Of a stretch of DNA of 64,000 nt, positions 18,103-26,730 are shown in pieces. The number at the start of each line of letters is the position of its first letter. Positions within the stretch are counted from its first letter, which is position 1. This stretch comes from a virus, in the IMG/VR virus record IMGVR_UViG_3300045806_000063, positions 1 to 64,000 of that record, one strand, 5' to 3'. The notes under the pieces were generated by a model, which did no database searches, was not told the origin of the DNA, and saw nothing but the letters and a program-made list of their open reading frames with translations. The position numbers and the translations under genes were made by a program.

Positions 18103-18165
18103 TTTTAAGTACGTGAATTAATATATTAATTTTTTGCATGTAAAAAAGAAATAAGGAATTCAAAA

Positions 18166-19551
18166 ATGAGAAGTTTAAATTTTGGTCTTTTAAGCGATGA
18201 TGAAGTAGAAGTAGGAATCCCTGAAGGTGATATTCTGGAAGTGGTACCTGATGAACAGTTGGATGATCATGCGCCTGAAGAAAGTGATGATATCGCAATA
18301 GCTGAAATCGGTGAAGTGGCTGAAGGTCTGGAATCTTTGCGTAGCCAGATCGAAAACATGGCAGCTGCTGGTTCGATTAATGCTGACGTATCCAAACTGA
18401 TTGGTATTTCTGTTGCTCTGGCTGAACGTAATGCGCGTGGTAAAGGAACTTTTAACCAAGCTATCGCTGCCGCCAATGAAGGTGAAGGTAATTTTGGTTT
18501 GGAAAGTTTTAATAACAAATCATCAAGCGCAGCTTACGCCTCATATGCCATGTTGGGTATTGGATCTACTATCAGCTCGATAGTAAAAAGAATCATGGAG
18601 TTCTGTCGTAAATGGTTCAATAAAGCAGCCACCTGGTGGAACAAAGTACTGTCTGGTGCAGCTTTCGCAAAGCGTAAAGCTCTGAGCGTAGTTGCGGATG
18701 CTAAAAAACTCACGGAGAGTGCAACCGGAACTGTTGAGATAGGTCCTACTGAGCATAATTCGTTGTCAGTAGAAGGCGCGTTTAAACCTAAAGATGCAGT
18801 GGCGCTCAATTTAGCCGCAATTAAAGGTCTGAAACCAGGTGAACTGAAAGGGAAACTGGAGGACATTTATAACGGTGTAGCTAAAATTAGTTTTGAGACT
18901 AAACAGGATGTCAAGAATGCAACAAAAGGATTAATACTGTCTGAAAGTGGCAAAAGACAGGTGCAAGATCTACCTAGAATCGAGTCTTGGTTTAAGAATG
19001 CAAAGGAGTACCTCGGATTCGGAGATGCCCCAGATCCCAAATCGAAAGATACTGCTACCAAGAAGTCTCTGAAAAAGAGTAATTTATCAGGTAATCAGGA
19101 AGTAGTGTTAGAATTTGAAGGTGTTGAGATTGAAGGCAATGTTTACTTAAAACGCATAACTGCACGTATTGAGGCCCGTGCAAACGGCAAAAATACTGAG
19201 ACTACTCAGACTGCACCAATTTTAACGAAAAGTGAAATTGAAGCTATAGGTGAAGTATGTATCAATGCTGCGAATGTACTGATTACCGCCAAGAACGAAT
19301 ATCGCGAAGCTATGCAACTGATTGGCGATGTTGAAAGCAAGCTGAAAGTAGTGGCTAAGAAATTAGAAGGTGGTTCAATTGCGGCAGGTCATGAAGATGT
19401 TGCAAGACTCGTCACTGGCATTGTTACTAGCGCAGCGTCCACAATTACCGCTCCATATACTGTATCGAAATTGGTTCAAAATATTACACTGACCAGTGTG
19501 AATTCGGCATTGAACTATTGCCGTAAAAGTATTAACAAGCATAAAGGTTAG
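18166..19551 (+). CDS. Probable internal head protein with cleaved propeptide
   Basis: This 461-residue protein starts with an acidic propeptide-like region and has two Gly-x-Glu sites: EGLES (about residue 53) and FGLESF (about 109-114). Cleavage at the second would give a mature protein of about 349 residues that starts with a hydrophobic, amphipathic segment and a KWFNKAATWWNKV stretch. The remainder is helical and basic. Codons are richer in G and C at third positions than neighbours (CTG, GCT, CGT), as in the capsid gene, which suggests high expression. The build matches head proteins that are packaged and ejected with the DNA. Confidence 0.55.
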   Translation: MRSLNFGLLSDDEVEVGIPEGDILEVVPDEQLDDHAPEESDDIAIAEIGEVAEGLESLRSQIENMAAAGSINADVSKLIGISVALAERNARGKGTFNQAIAAANEGEGNFGLESFNNKSSSAAYASYAMLGIGSTISSIVKRIMEFCRKWFNKAATWWNKVLSGAAFAKRKALSVVADAKKLTESATGTVEIGPTEHNSLSVEGAFKPKDAVALNLAAIKGLKPGELKGKLEDIYNGVAKISFETKQDVKNATKGLILSESGKRQVQDLPRIESWFKNAKEYLGFGDAPDPKSKDTATKKSLKKSNLSGNQEVVLEFEGVEIEGNVYLKRITARIEARANGKNTETTQTAPILTKSEIEAIGEVCINAANVLITAKNEYREAMQLIGDVESKLKVVAKKLEGGSIAAGHEDVARLVTGIVTSAASTITAPYTVSKLVQNITLTSVNSALNYCRKSINKHKG

Positions 19552-19556
19552 TTAAA

Positions 19557-19592
19557 TGAGATACCGGAGCACCTAGGTGCTCCGGTATCTCA
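19557..19592 (+). terminator. Perfect 36-bp palindrome
   Basis: The arms match exactly around CCTAGG. It follows the internal head protein by 5 bases and precedes promoter-leader copy 3 by 10 bases. It has no T-run. Confidence 0.75.
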
Positions 19593-19602
19593 AATATGTT
19601 AT

Positions 19603-19702
19603 TATTCAAATAATTTTCAAACATATATCATCTAGATGAGATTACTAAATAGTGATTCTTAAGTAGTCATTCTTTTAATAGCAAATTAGATTGGAGAATG
19701 AA
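19603..19702 (+). repeat. Promoter-leader repeat, copy 3 of 6
   Basis: Core ACATATATCATCTA at 19620-19633; leader ending in TTGGAGAATGAA before the ATG. The second hairpin arm reads AATAGC here, as in copy 4, instead of AATGAC. Confidence 0.85.
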
Positions 19703-20155
19703 ATGACTACGAATAATAAAATTATAAACGTCAATGTAGCAATGTTGGCGATAGTAAATGCACAGAAAGAGGTACTGTTATTAAATCACATTAAAGGAAA
19801 TCTTTGGGGATTTCCTGGAGGTAAAGTGGATCCCGGGGATACATATGCAGATACAGTCATTAGGGAAACACATGAAGAACTAGGGGTAGTCATCGGTAGT
19901 CGAAACATTTGTAAGATTTGTGATGTTGTATGTCAGTCCGCATATGACGGCGGTGGTACGTATAACACCCGCATATATGAGTTGCTTACTCCAAATAAGT
20001 ATAAACTATCTATTGGCGAACCGCATAAACATAATGAGATGAAATATTTCTCATTGTCAGACATTGGTGAGTTAGAAAAGAAAGGTCTATTACGTGTTAG
20101 TGCAAAAACAGTAATTGCGGCAGTCGTTAAGGCAGAGCCGTTGTTAATTAAGTAG
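19703..20155 (+). CDS. Nudix hydrolase, early cassette
   Basis: This 150-residue compact Nudix domain has the box at residues 40-62: G40, then R54-E55, E58-E59 and G61. The first Glu of the consensus is Asp (D46), a change tolerated in some members. The preceding WGFPGGK is typical of MutT-like enzymes. It hydrolyses nucleoside diphosphate derivatives of unknown identity. I start at ATG 19703 after GGAG; a TTG four codons earlier is less likely because it lies in the conserved leader. An exact 7-bp hairpin lies in the coding strand at 19796-19815. With the gene at 5337, this makes two Nudix enzymes in units with early features. Confidence 0.88.
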   Translation: MTTNNKIINVNVAMLAIVNAQKEVLLLNHIKGNLWGFPGGKVDPGDTYADTVIRETHEELGVVIGSRNICKICDVVCQSAYDGGGTYNTRIYELLTPNKYKLSIGEPHKHNEMKYFSLSDIGELEKKGLLRVSAKTVIAAVVKAEPLLIK

Positions 20156-20177
20156 TAAAGACCAGATAGTGTAGTAT

Positions 20178-20222
20178 TCCAGGAATGATCACTTGATCAT
20201 TCCTGGATCTATTTTTTTTTTA
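20178..20222 (+). terminator. Terminator of Nudix cassette
   Basis: Exact 14-nt arms (20178-20207) around a short centre are followed by about ten T from 20212. Classical intrinsic form. Confidence 0.85.
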
Positions 20223-20260
20223 ATCAAAATCATATAGCTCACTAAAGGGGAGAATCTATA

Positions 20261-21799
20261 ATGACATTTTTAACAGTTCCAATGCACGGTACCAACAATA
20301 CCATCACTCAGTCAGTAGTGAAATCGGTATGCGAAGAGCTAATGTTTTCCACATCAATGGATACAATTAAGAACATTATCTACACACAGAGAGCAGGTAA
20401 GAATCAACAAAAACAAAATAATGCAATTCATCAGCCTTTACGGTTAGAATCAGATGAATACATTAAAGTGGAATATGAACTCTCTTTGAATAAAGATCAG
20501 ATGGATAATGATAAATATATAAGGGACTACTTACCTATCTTTGATAGAAAGGTATTGGGTATCAAGCTTACACCAATGTGTAATAAATCCACAATTGAAA
20601 TGCAGGTTACATTTAGGTCAAAGAGTTATGATAAGTTAGTCTTATGGCTATATGCGTTTAATAGAGCTAATATAAATGCAGCGCCTGCTCAAATGCATAG
20701 CGTCCTCTACAACATTACTATCCCTGATGATATTCAGAGATATCTCTTTACTGTTTATGAGTTATCGGAAAAGGTTGAAGGATATAATGACAGTTACTTA
20801 GAGTTCTTATCTAAGGGGTTTGTGGAAGGTTCTGGATACAAAACTAATGCTAATGGTGATGTAAGTAAGTTAGTCGTATCAGTTAGGAACAATGGCACCT
20901 TAGGAGGCTTTAGCACACTACCTCCTGACAAACCAACTACTAGCTTATCTCCACCTATTAGTGAGATTACATTTACTTATAGTGTAAATTTTGATCATCC
21001 TACGGCAATACTATTAGAGTACCAGAAGGTAATCCATAATCAGTTAGTGCCAATGGATTATCTATACAGGTATGCTGATAGAAGACTGCATGACGACCCA
21101 ATGAAAGGGAAGCGCACTATAAGTGCCGAGGTCTATGAAGCTACTTTAAATCTCTTTGGTGTTAAAGCTTATCCTGAACGTTTAATTAATGAGACAGATG
21201 GATGGCAGCCTAAATGCAGTCAGTCAGGTTATAAGTTAGATAGCATAACACCTATTAGAATTGACACAGAGGCATTAACCGACGTGTTAGATATGACAGA
21301 TTTAATATCAGGTATGTATCCTGATTGGTTAGTTCAGCTAATGATAAGCTCTAGTACGGACGTGTTAGCTGTTCAGAGATGGTTCTATTTTTTAACCTTA
21401 TTTGAGGTGAGTGAATCAGATGTTACAGTGCCGCTAGAAATAACCCCTGAAGGCCATTTAAACACCCTTAGAGACATGAATCCACGATGCAGGTACTACC
21501 TATGCATCTATAAGAATTACCGGTTTAATACCATCGATTTAGTACCTTATAGAAAGAATCCTCCAGTCCTAAGATTAATCTTGAGCATGTATACTGATAA
21601 GATACATTTAAAGACAATAGGTGGTGACAGTTATGTCACAAACGACAGTCTTTTGCAGATGGTCAACGTAATCGCTAAACTATTAATACCTCAGATAGGC
21701 GGTGATAATTACTTCTCCAGAACACCGTTGCAAGCTACCCTATCTGCTGACTCTGGCCCTTATACTGTTACAGGAAATAATTATGCCAAAATTCGATGA
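20261..21799 (+). CDS. Tail or baseplate protein, unknown
   Basis: This 512-residue protein has mixed alpha and beta character, is rich in Tyr, Leu and Asp, and has no membrane segment. It is the first gene of a five-gene operon (20261-26320) between the Nudix cassette and the palindrome at 26330; AAGGGGAG is its ribosome site. The next gene starts 17 bases before its end. Operon mates look like baseplate proteins, so the same is inferred here. Confidence 0.45.
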   Translation: MTFLTVPMHGTNNTITQSVVKSVCEELMFSTSMDTIKNIIYTQRAGKNQQKQNNAIHQPLRLESDEYIKVEYELSLNKDQMDNDKYIRDYLPIFDRKVLGIKLTPMCNKSTIEMQVTFRSKSYDKLVLWLYAFNRANINAAPAQMHSVLYNITIPDDIQRYLFTVYELSEKVEGYNDSYLEFLSKGFVEGSGYKTNANGDVSKLVVSVRNNGTLGGFSTLPPDKPTTSLSPPISEITFTYSVNFDHPTAILLEYQKVIHNQLVPMDYLYRYADRRLHDDPMKGKRTISAEVYEATLNLFGVKAYPERLINETDGWQPKCSQSGYKLDSITPIRIDTEALTDVLDMTDLISGMYPDWLVQLMISSSTDVLAVQRWFYFLTLFEVSESDVTVPLEITPEGHLNTLRDMNPRCRYYLCIYKNYRFNTIDLVPYRKNPPVLRLILSMYTDKIHLKTIGGDSYVTNDSLLQMVNVIAKLLIPQIGGDNYFSRTPLQATLSADSGPYTVTGNNYAKIR

Positions 21800-23294
21800 A
21801 CCCAAAATAAAAGCTAAACCTTTTAATCCAGGTACACAAGTACTACCACTACCACCAGCTGAACCTAATTCAAAAATAGACTATGATTTCGATACAGCTA
21901 GTGTGTATCGGGATTTTCAGTATAGTGGTGGCATAGCCATTGGTATATCAGGGTCTCCTGACAGTGTAACGTATTACTCTCTCATTAGTAGACCTGATGA
22001 CTTAGTAATGAATGCTGCAGATTTAGATGACGGTACGATAAAACAGTTTAGACGGATTAATAATTTTGAAATTCGAGTAACTGAAAATCCCACACAAACT
22101 ATCGATGATTCTCAGAACTTAGCCACTGTTCAAGGTACAGCTAATCTGTACCCTGTACTAACTCCAAAGATTGGTGATATATTAGTTAAAGCGATTAATA
22201 CTGGAAGAGGAAACTGGGGTATATTCCAAGTAGTAGAAGTGCAAAGACTTTCTCAATATGAGGAACCTGCATGGACTATCAACTTCCAGCAAGTAGACTA
22301 TAGTAATACTGCTAGAGATCCAGAATCTGACAAGTATGTGGTATTTGAATTTGACTTTGAAGTAGAGAATCTTCAAACTGGACAAAATCCACTAATACCT
22401 TCAATTACTACTGAAAAAAACCAAAATAAGAAAGAGCTTCTTAACGAGTTAATCCAATTATATTACAACACCTTTTACGATTCTGAGAAAGGTACCTTTA
22501 TAGTTCCTACTACAGCTTCTGGCACAGTGTACGATCCGCATGTCGTAAAGTTCTGGAATAGTATCATCGATCATAGCAAATACCATATCTTAAAAAGACC
22601 ACACGAGTACCCGATGGAAAATGTTTATGATAGAAAAGGTTATCTCACTATCTATGACGTTTACTTAGGTCAAACTCCAGGTCTTGTTAATAACGTAATG
22701 AAAGTAATGGTAAAGCTCTCTACTTCATTCTTTTCGGCAGAATATCTAAAACAAACCCTTCAAGGTTCGTTAATTGATTATGTAATTAATCCACATACCA
22801 GTCATAGCGCTGGAAAGACATCAATGTTTCCTGACGAAGAAATTAAGGGTGAGGTAAAGTGGGTATCACACGGTAAGGAACTGGTATGGGTAGATAGAGT
22901 TGATGATGGCCACGATCCACTCATTGCGCCTATAGTTGTTCCATGGACAGGGACTGCAACTGAACCAGTGCATGAACACACAGAACCGCATCCAGAGCAT
23001 CCAGAAACACATGAGAAGCATAAAGATCATAAGGATAAACATCATAGCACCACGTACGCTTCTATCGGCCCTATGATGGCATATCCATTCACTGAAAATT
23101 ATGTATTTAGTTCTCAGTTTTATAAAGGTGTTCCTACTAGTCTTTTAGAGGTTTTAGTCACTAACGTAATAAATAAAAGAACAGTACTATTAAAAGATGT
23201 TTATGTAGCTCTAGCAGTTCTGAAAAAAGATAAACTGTTAGCTCAGTACTATCAACTTCCTTTTATAATATCTCTGTTACAGGTGGCTAGATGA
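21783..23294 (+). CDS. Baseplate or tail protein with His-rich segment
   Basis: This 503-residue protein starts at ATG 21783 with AGGA upstream, although the frame is open for 27 more codons inside the previous gene. The N-terminus is Pro-rich. Near residues 395-422 a segment holds many His with Glu and Lys (PVHEHTEPHPEHPETHEKHK and on), then a short structured C-terminus. The His-rich segment could bind metal or act as a flexible linker. The stop overlaps the next start (ATGA). Context suggests a baseplate part. Confidence 0.5.
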   Translation: MPKFDEPKIKAKPFNPGTQVLPLPPAEPNSKIDYDFDTASVYRDFQYSGGIAIGISGSPDSVTYYSLISRPDDLVMNAADLDDGTIKQFRRINNFEIRVTENPTQTIDDSQNLATVQGTANLYPVLTPKIGDILVKAINTGRGNWGIFQVVEVQRLSQYEEPAWTINFQQVDYSNTARDPESDKYVVFEFDFEVENLQTGQNPLIPSITTEKNQNKKELLNELIQLYYNTFYDSEKGTFIVPTTASGTVYDPHVVKFWNSIIDHSKYHILKRPHEYPMENVYDRKGYLTIYDVYLGQTPGLVNNVMKVMVKLSTSFFSAEYLKQTLQGSLIDYVINPHTSHSAGKTSMFPDEEIKGEVKWVSHGKELVWVDRVDDGHDPLIAPIVVPWTGTATEPVHEHTEPHPEHPETHEKHKDHKDKHHSTTYASIGPMMAYPFTENYVFSSQFYKGVPTSLLEVLVTNVINKRTVLLKDVYVALAVLKKDKLLAQYYQLPFIISLLQVAR

Positions 23295-23959
23295 CACAAC
23301 GTGAAACACTAAAAGTACAAGAGCAGTTAGAGTCTATACGTCAAATTCTTTTCAAAAAACCATACCGATGCATCTGTGATATAGCTTCACTTGCAATAAT
23401 TCAAAAACTACCTGAGATGGATATACCTGAGGGTGATTTCATAGAGACGGTAGGCCGTCATGGGTTTAACATGGGGGTAGTCCGTACTGAAGTTAACAAC
23501 ATTAAAGAGTTAATGGAAATGCAAATGGGATGGTCTAGGGATTTAGCAGGTTACGAGTATCTTCAACATGTAGGTCAAGATACTGGAGATTACAGAGGTT
23601 TAACAACTGTTTCAATTGCTGAAATAGTAGCAGGCTGCGGTAGTGTAGAAATAACATCCATTCCTGATGTTAGAGAAATGTTTTTTAACATCACTAAATA
23701 TATAGAGTTAATTAAACGCTATGAGTCTTTGGATTTGCATTATAAAAAACCACCAGATGAAGACCTTAATGCTTTAATGAATCTTACCTTACTATTTGAA
23801 AAGATTTTAGTAAGAACCAAATCCACTAAAGATAAGGAAAGAAAACCTTTAGGATTTTTACGTAAATCAGCAGCTGGCATAATCATTAAAAAAGAAGAAG
23901 TAGAAAAAACAACATACATCAGAGACAATAACGATAACCCTTATAGGTTTAAGATATGA
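23291..23959 (+). CDS. Tail-operon protein, unknown
   Basis: This 222-residue helical protein has a basic C-terminal third and starts in an ATGA overlap; the following gene overlaps its end the same way. No family is recognised. Strict coupling to both neighbours suggests it is made in fixed ratio with them, as for a baseplate sub-complex. Confidence 0.45.
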   Translation: MTQRETLKVQEQLESIRQILFKKPYRCICDIASLAIIQKLPEMDIPEGDFIETVGRHGFNMGVVRTEVNNIKELMEMQMGWSRDLAGYEYLQHVGQDTGDYRGLTTVSIAEIVAGCGSVEITSIPDVREMFFNITKYIELIKRYESLDLHYKKPPDEDLNALMNLTLLFEKILVRTKSTKDKERKPLGFLRKSAAGIIIKKEEVEKTTYIRDNNDNPYRFKI

Positions 23960-25305
23960 TTTTAAATGATGATCTTTTTCTCAGTGAGTTACTAAACCTA
24001 AGTTCCAATACACAGAACCCTGTTAACTTTGTCTGGTCTGCTGAATTCATTGATTCTGATAACAACGTCATACCTGTTCACAATGTTTTACGTCTAGATA
24101 TAGCTTCTGATTATGTAACTTCAGTAAGTGATGTTTATCATATTACTGTTGATATGTTTAAATCTGATTACATGAATCTTTTAACGGTTAATAGACGTAT
24201 GTTATCTATCAGGGTAACAAAAAAGCAAGCATCGTTTACTGGAGTTATACCTGATCATTCTATCACGACTAGTAAAATGTATGACGTATATCTATCTGAT
24301 AACACTTCTGAGTCCGTAGAGACGCGTATAGGCGGTTTAACAGGTACTTCAGTGGATAACCTAGGTGAACTAAAACAAGTAACAGCTCAATTAGTTGAAA
24401 AAGGATTTTCTGAATTTAGGAACTGGTACTGCACCCCTTCAGTCTACAGTAACTGCAGTCCTACTTCCTTAATACAAAGTTTCCTTTCAACACCTATGAA
24501 GAGCCTTAACCAGAATATGAAGGTAGGCTTTAATGTAACTATGTACCCTGCTGATAATAAAGAAAAGTTTTATCAACGACTTATTCCAGAAGGCATTCTC
24601 TTATCAGAGTTTCCAAAATGGTTTCAGAAGAATAGAGGGGTATATGGTAACGGAATCAATGCATATCTTTTTAATGGAATGTGGTTTGTTTATCCTCCAT
24701 ATAACGTGATGCGATACCCTACTGATAAGAAAAGGTTAACGATTGTAAATGTTCCTATGAACGAAATGGTTGGAAACCCTAATAGCTATTACCTTAAGCC
24801 TGATAGCGATGAGTTGTATATTTACGCTACAGGAACTACTAAACACGTCGATACCTCTGACAGAAATATTAACAAGGTAGGTACGGGGTTTAGAGCTGTC
24901 AACTCCAATAATTTATTGGATACCTTTGTACAAAAGAAGAATGGTATTTTAACTATACCTCCTGGTCAAAACTCAATGGATGTTACTTTTGATAATAGAC
25001 CCACTGATACAGATAGGATAAATAATTCAAGACCGATTACAGGGAATAGATATCAAGAAGCATCTAGGATTACCAAGGCTATGACTAATATCGTAGTTGT
25101 TAATTGGGAATATTCGAATATTGATTTACTATATCCTGCGCAGCCCTTAAAACTATTGTACAAGTATAACGGAGTCCCATATGTCCTATATGGTATTTTA
25201 GGAGGTGCACAAACGACTGTGATGACTCCACAGAAGTCAATCACAGATAACAGATACAAAAGTACCACGACACTTATTCTGATAACAGAACGTGTAACCA
25301 GATAA
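23956..25305 (+). CDS. Baseplate hub-like structural protein
   Basis: This 449-residue protein is beta-rich in its first half. Around residues 215-255 it has a Trp/Tyr/Pro-rich stretch (FPKWFQKNRGVYGNGINAYL, then WFVYPPY) reminiscent of hub domains of contractile tails, where a two-barrel domain grips the spike. The C-terminal part is again beta-rich. The hub assignment rests on overall character and operon context, not on a clear signature. Confidence 0.4.
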   Translation: MILNDDLFLSELLNLSSNTQNPVNFVWSAEFIDSDNNVIPVHNVLRLDIASDYVTSVSDVYHITVDMFKSDYMNLLTVNRRMLSIRVTKKQASFTGVIPDHSITTSKMYDVYLSDNTSESVETRIGGLTGTSVDNLGELKQVTAQLVEKGFSEFRNWYCTPSVYSNCSPTSLIQSFLSTPMKSLNQNMKVGFNVTMYPADNKEKFYQRLIPEGILLSEFPKWFQKNRGVYGNGINAYLFNGMWFVYPPYNVMRYPTDKKRLTIVNVPMNEMVGNPNSYYLKPDSDELYIYATGTTKHVDTSDRNINKVGTGFRAVNSNNLLDTFVQKKNGILTIPPGQNSMDVTFDNRPTDTDRINNSRPITGNRYQEASRITKAMTNIVVVNWEYSNIDLLYPAQPLKLLYKYNGVPYVLYGILGGAQTTVMTPQKSITDNRYKSTTTLILITERVTR

Positions 25306-25330
25306 CCCAACAACTTAAAGGCATAATACC

Positions 25331-26320
25331 GTGAACACTACAATTAACATTGATCCTCAAATTCTTACACTTGAAAAGTTGGAAGAAAAAGCCAATAATA
25401 ATTACGGCATTTTGGAACCGCATGACGTAGTAAAGAATAACATTCTTCGTCATGCGGGGTTCCGTATATTTGATGGTAAATTAATCAGATATCTGATCGG
25501 TACAAATGTTCTTACCAAAGAACTTTTGGCGTCAGTTAGGAAAGATTTGTTTATAGAAAAAACAAATCTTTCTGAAGAGACCTGTGCGGTTTTAACAGAA
25601 CTGCCATTTTTCTTAGTCCATGAATTTTTGGATGTATTAGGTATCTTATTTAGAGACTCCGATTTATTCAAACACTTCACCAAAGCGCCAGTGTACCGTG
25701 AAGCGAATGGTGATAAGTTAAAACGATACAGTATCAATTTCAAAGACTGGCATCGGGCTTACATCGTTTTAGGTGGAGATTTCGTACTGAAACGAGTAAT
25801 GAAAGAAAAGGATCTGAAACATCTTGTCAGTATAGTACATGGATTGTTAGAGCATTCGGATAACGTGTTTAATGGCATTGAATACTCTATTGATTCGGAA
25901 TACGTACTGTCTCGTACTCCGGCAGTCAGTCACGCTGAACTTTGCATATCTGAAATTATCAAAGATATAAGCAATGATGAACTTTCATATGAATCTGAAT
26001 GGATGTTACGTGAACAGCATGGAATTTCTCAATACAAGTACCCGTATCTCTTGTGTGCTAAACGAAATGTTGGGACTTCATCTGAACCTAAGCTTGCAGT
26101 AAAAGCAGTCTATAGTGATTTTAAATCTTTGCATAAAGACTTCGCTAAGCATTCTAATCGCTCTTTCGCGATCATTAACTTAGGAGCAGGGTTAAACCAA
26201 TACCTGAATGATAATGAAGATGAAGCCATAATAGCAGCAATTAGTAATGGACTAAATGTGTCAATTGATGATTTGCTTTCAGTTAGTGTATTACGTTCTA
26301 TTACAAAAGTGAAAATTTAA
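25331..26320 (+). CDS. Tail-operon protein, unknown
   Basis: This 329-residue, largely helical, charged protein starts with GTG at 25331, nine bases after AAAGG. It is the last gene of the operon and ends 9 bases before a perfect 40-bp palindrome. No motif is recognised. Confidence 0.45.
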   Translation: MNTTINIDPQILTLEKLEEKANNNYGILEPHDVVKNNILRHAGFRIFDGKLIRYLIGTNVLTKELLASVRKDLFIEKTNLSEETCAVLTELPFFLVHEFLDVLGILFRDSDLFKHFTKAPVYREANGDKLKRYSINFKDWHRAYIVLGGDFVLKRVMKEKDLKHLVSIVHGLLEHSDNVFNGIEYSIDSEYVLSRTPAVSHAELCISEIIKDISNDELSYESEWMLREQHGISQYKYPYLLCAKRNVGTSSEPKLAVKAVYSDFKSLHKDFAKHSNRSFAIINLGAGLNQYLNDNEDEAIIAAISNGLNVSIDDLLSVSVLRSITKVKI

Positions 26321-26329
26321 CATTACATA

Positions 26330-26369
26330 GCCTATCCCTCCATTCGACTAGTCGAATGGAGGGATAGGC
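26330..26369 (+). terminator. Perfect 40-bp palindrome
   Basis: Two exact 20-nt arms meet at ACTAGT. It ends the tail operon, touches the start of promoter-leader copy 4, and has no T-run. Confidence 0.78.
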
Positions 26370-26371
26370 AT

Positions 26372-26473
26372 TATTCAAATAATTTTCATTTATATATCAT
26401 CTAGATGAGATTACTAAATAGTGATTCTTAAGTAGTCATTCTTTTAATAGCAAATTAGATTGGAGATAAGATT
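26372..26473 (+). repeat. Promoter-leader repeat, copy 4 of 6
   Basis: Same architecture as the other copies. Here and in copy 6 the block before the core reads TTTTCATTTATATATCATC rather than TTTTCAAACATACATTATC. It ends in TGGAGATAAGATT before the ATG. Confidence 0.85.
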
Positions 26474-26671
26474 ATGAGTACAGTAGCTAAAGGGCATGAA
26501 TCACCATTATCTGGCTTTGCGATATGCCAGAAGTATGGTATTTCGGCGAAACGCTTCGCCGAAATAATCACTGAACCGAAATTCCATTTCCCTAAGTCTG
26601 TGGCACAGGGCCCATACGGCGGGTTATGGGACCAACAAGAAGTTGATGAATGGATCCATATGAAATGGTAA
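26474..26671 (+). CDS. AlpA/excisionase-like small DNA-binding protein
   Basis: This 65-residue protein has the layout of AlpA or MerR-type mini DNA-binding domains. A helix-turn-helix (ICQKYGISAKRFAEII, about residues 17-32) is followed by a short wing with FPKSV, and a C-terminal LWDQQEVDEWI that matches the usual rW..eEv..Wi ending. Such proteins are small transcription regulators or recombination directionality factors. As the sole gene of an early cassette next to the DnaB-like gene, a regulatory role is inferred. The helix region is encoded by an exact 12-bp hairpin at 26539-26566. Confidence 0.65.
   Translation: MSTVAKGHESPLSGFAICQKYGISAKRFAEIITEPKFHFPKSVAQGPYGGLWDQQEVDEWIHMKW
26539..26566 (+). 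other. 12-bp perfect hairpin inside the AlpA-like gene
   Basis: TATTTCGGCGAA pairs exactly with TTCGCCGAAATA across a 4-nt ACGC loop, wholly inside coding sequence. No T-run follows, so simple termination is unlikely. Confidence 0.75.
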
Positions 26672-26677
26672 GTCACC

Positions 26678-26730
26678 GGAGCAGTATGCGATTAATCGCA
26701 TACTGCTCCAACCTCTTTATTTTTTTTTTT
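26678..26730. terminator. Perfect 32-bp palindrome plus T-run
   Basis: Exact arms at 26678-26709 meet at ATTAAT, then CTCTTTA and about twelve T. It ends the AlpA-like cassette, and lies just past the end of the converging minus-strand helicase gene, whose stop codon lies near the T-run. Confidence 0.85.

Noticed and set aside
26474-26671. AlpA-like gene as evidence of an integrated element
   Set aside because: It shares the phage promoter-leader and terminator, and no integrase or repeats flank it; a phage regulator is simpler.
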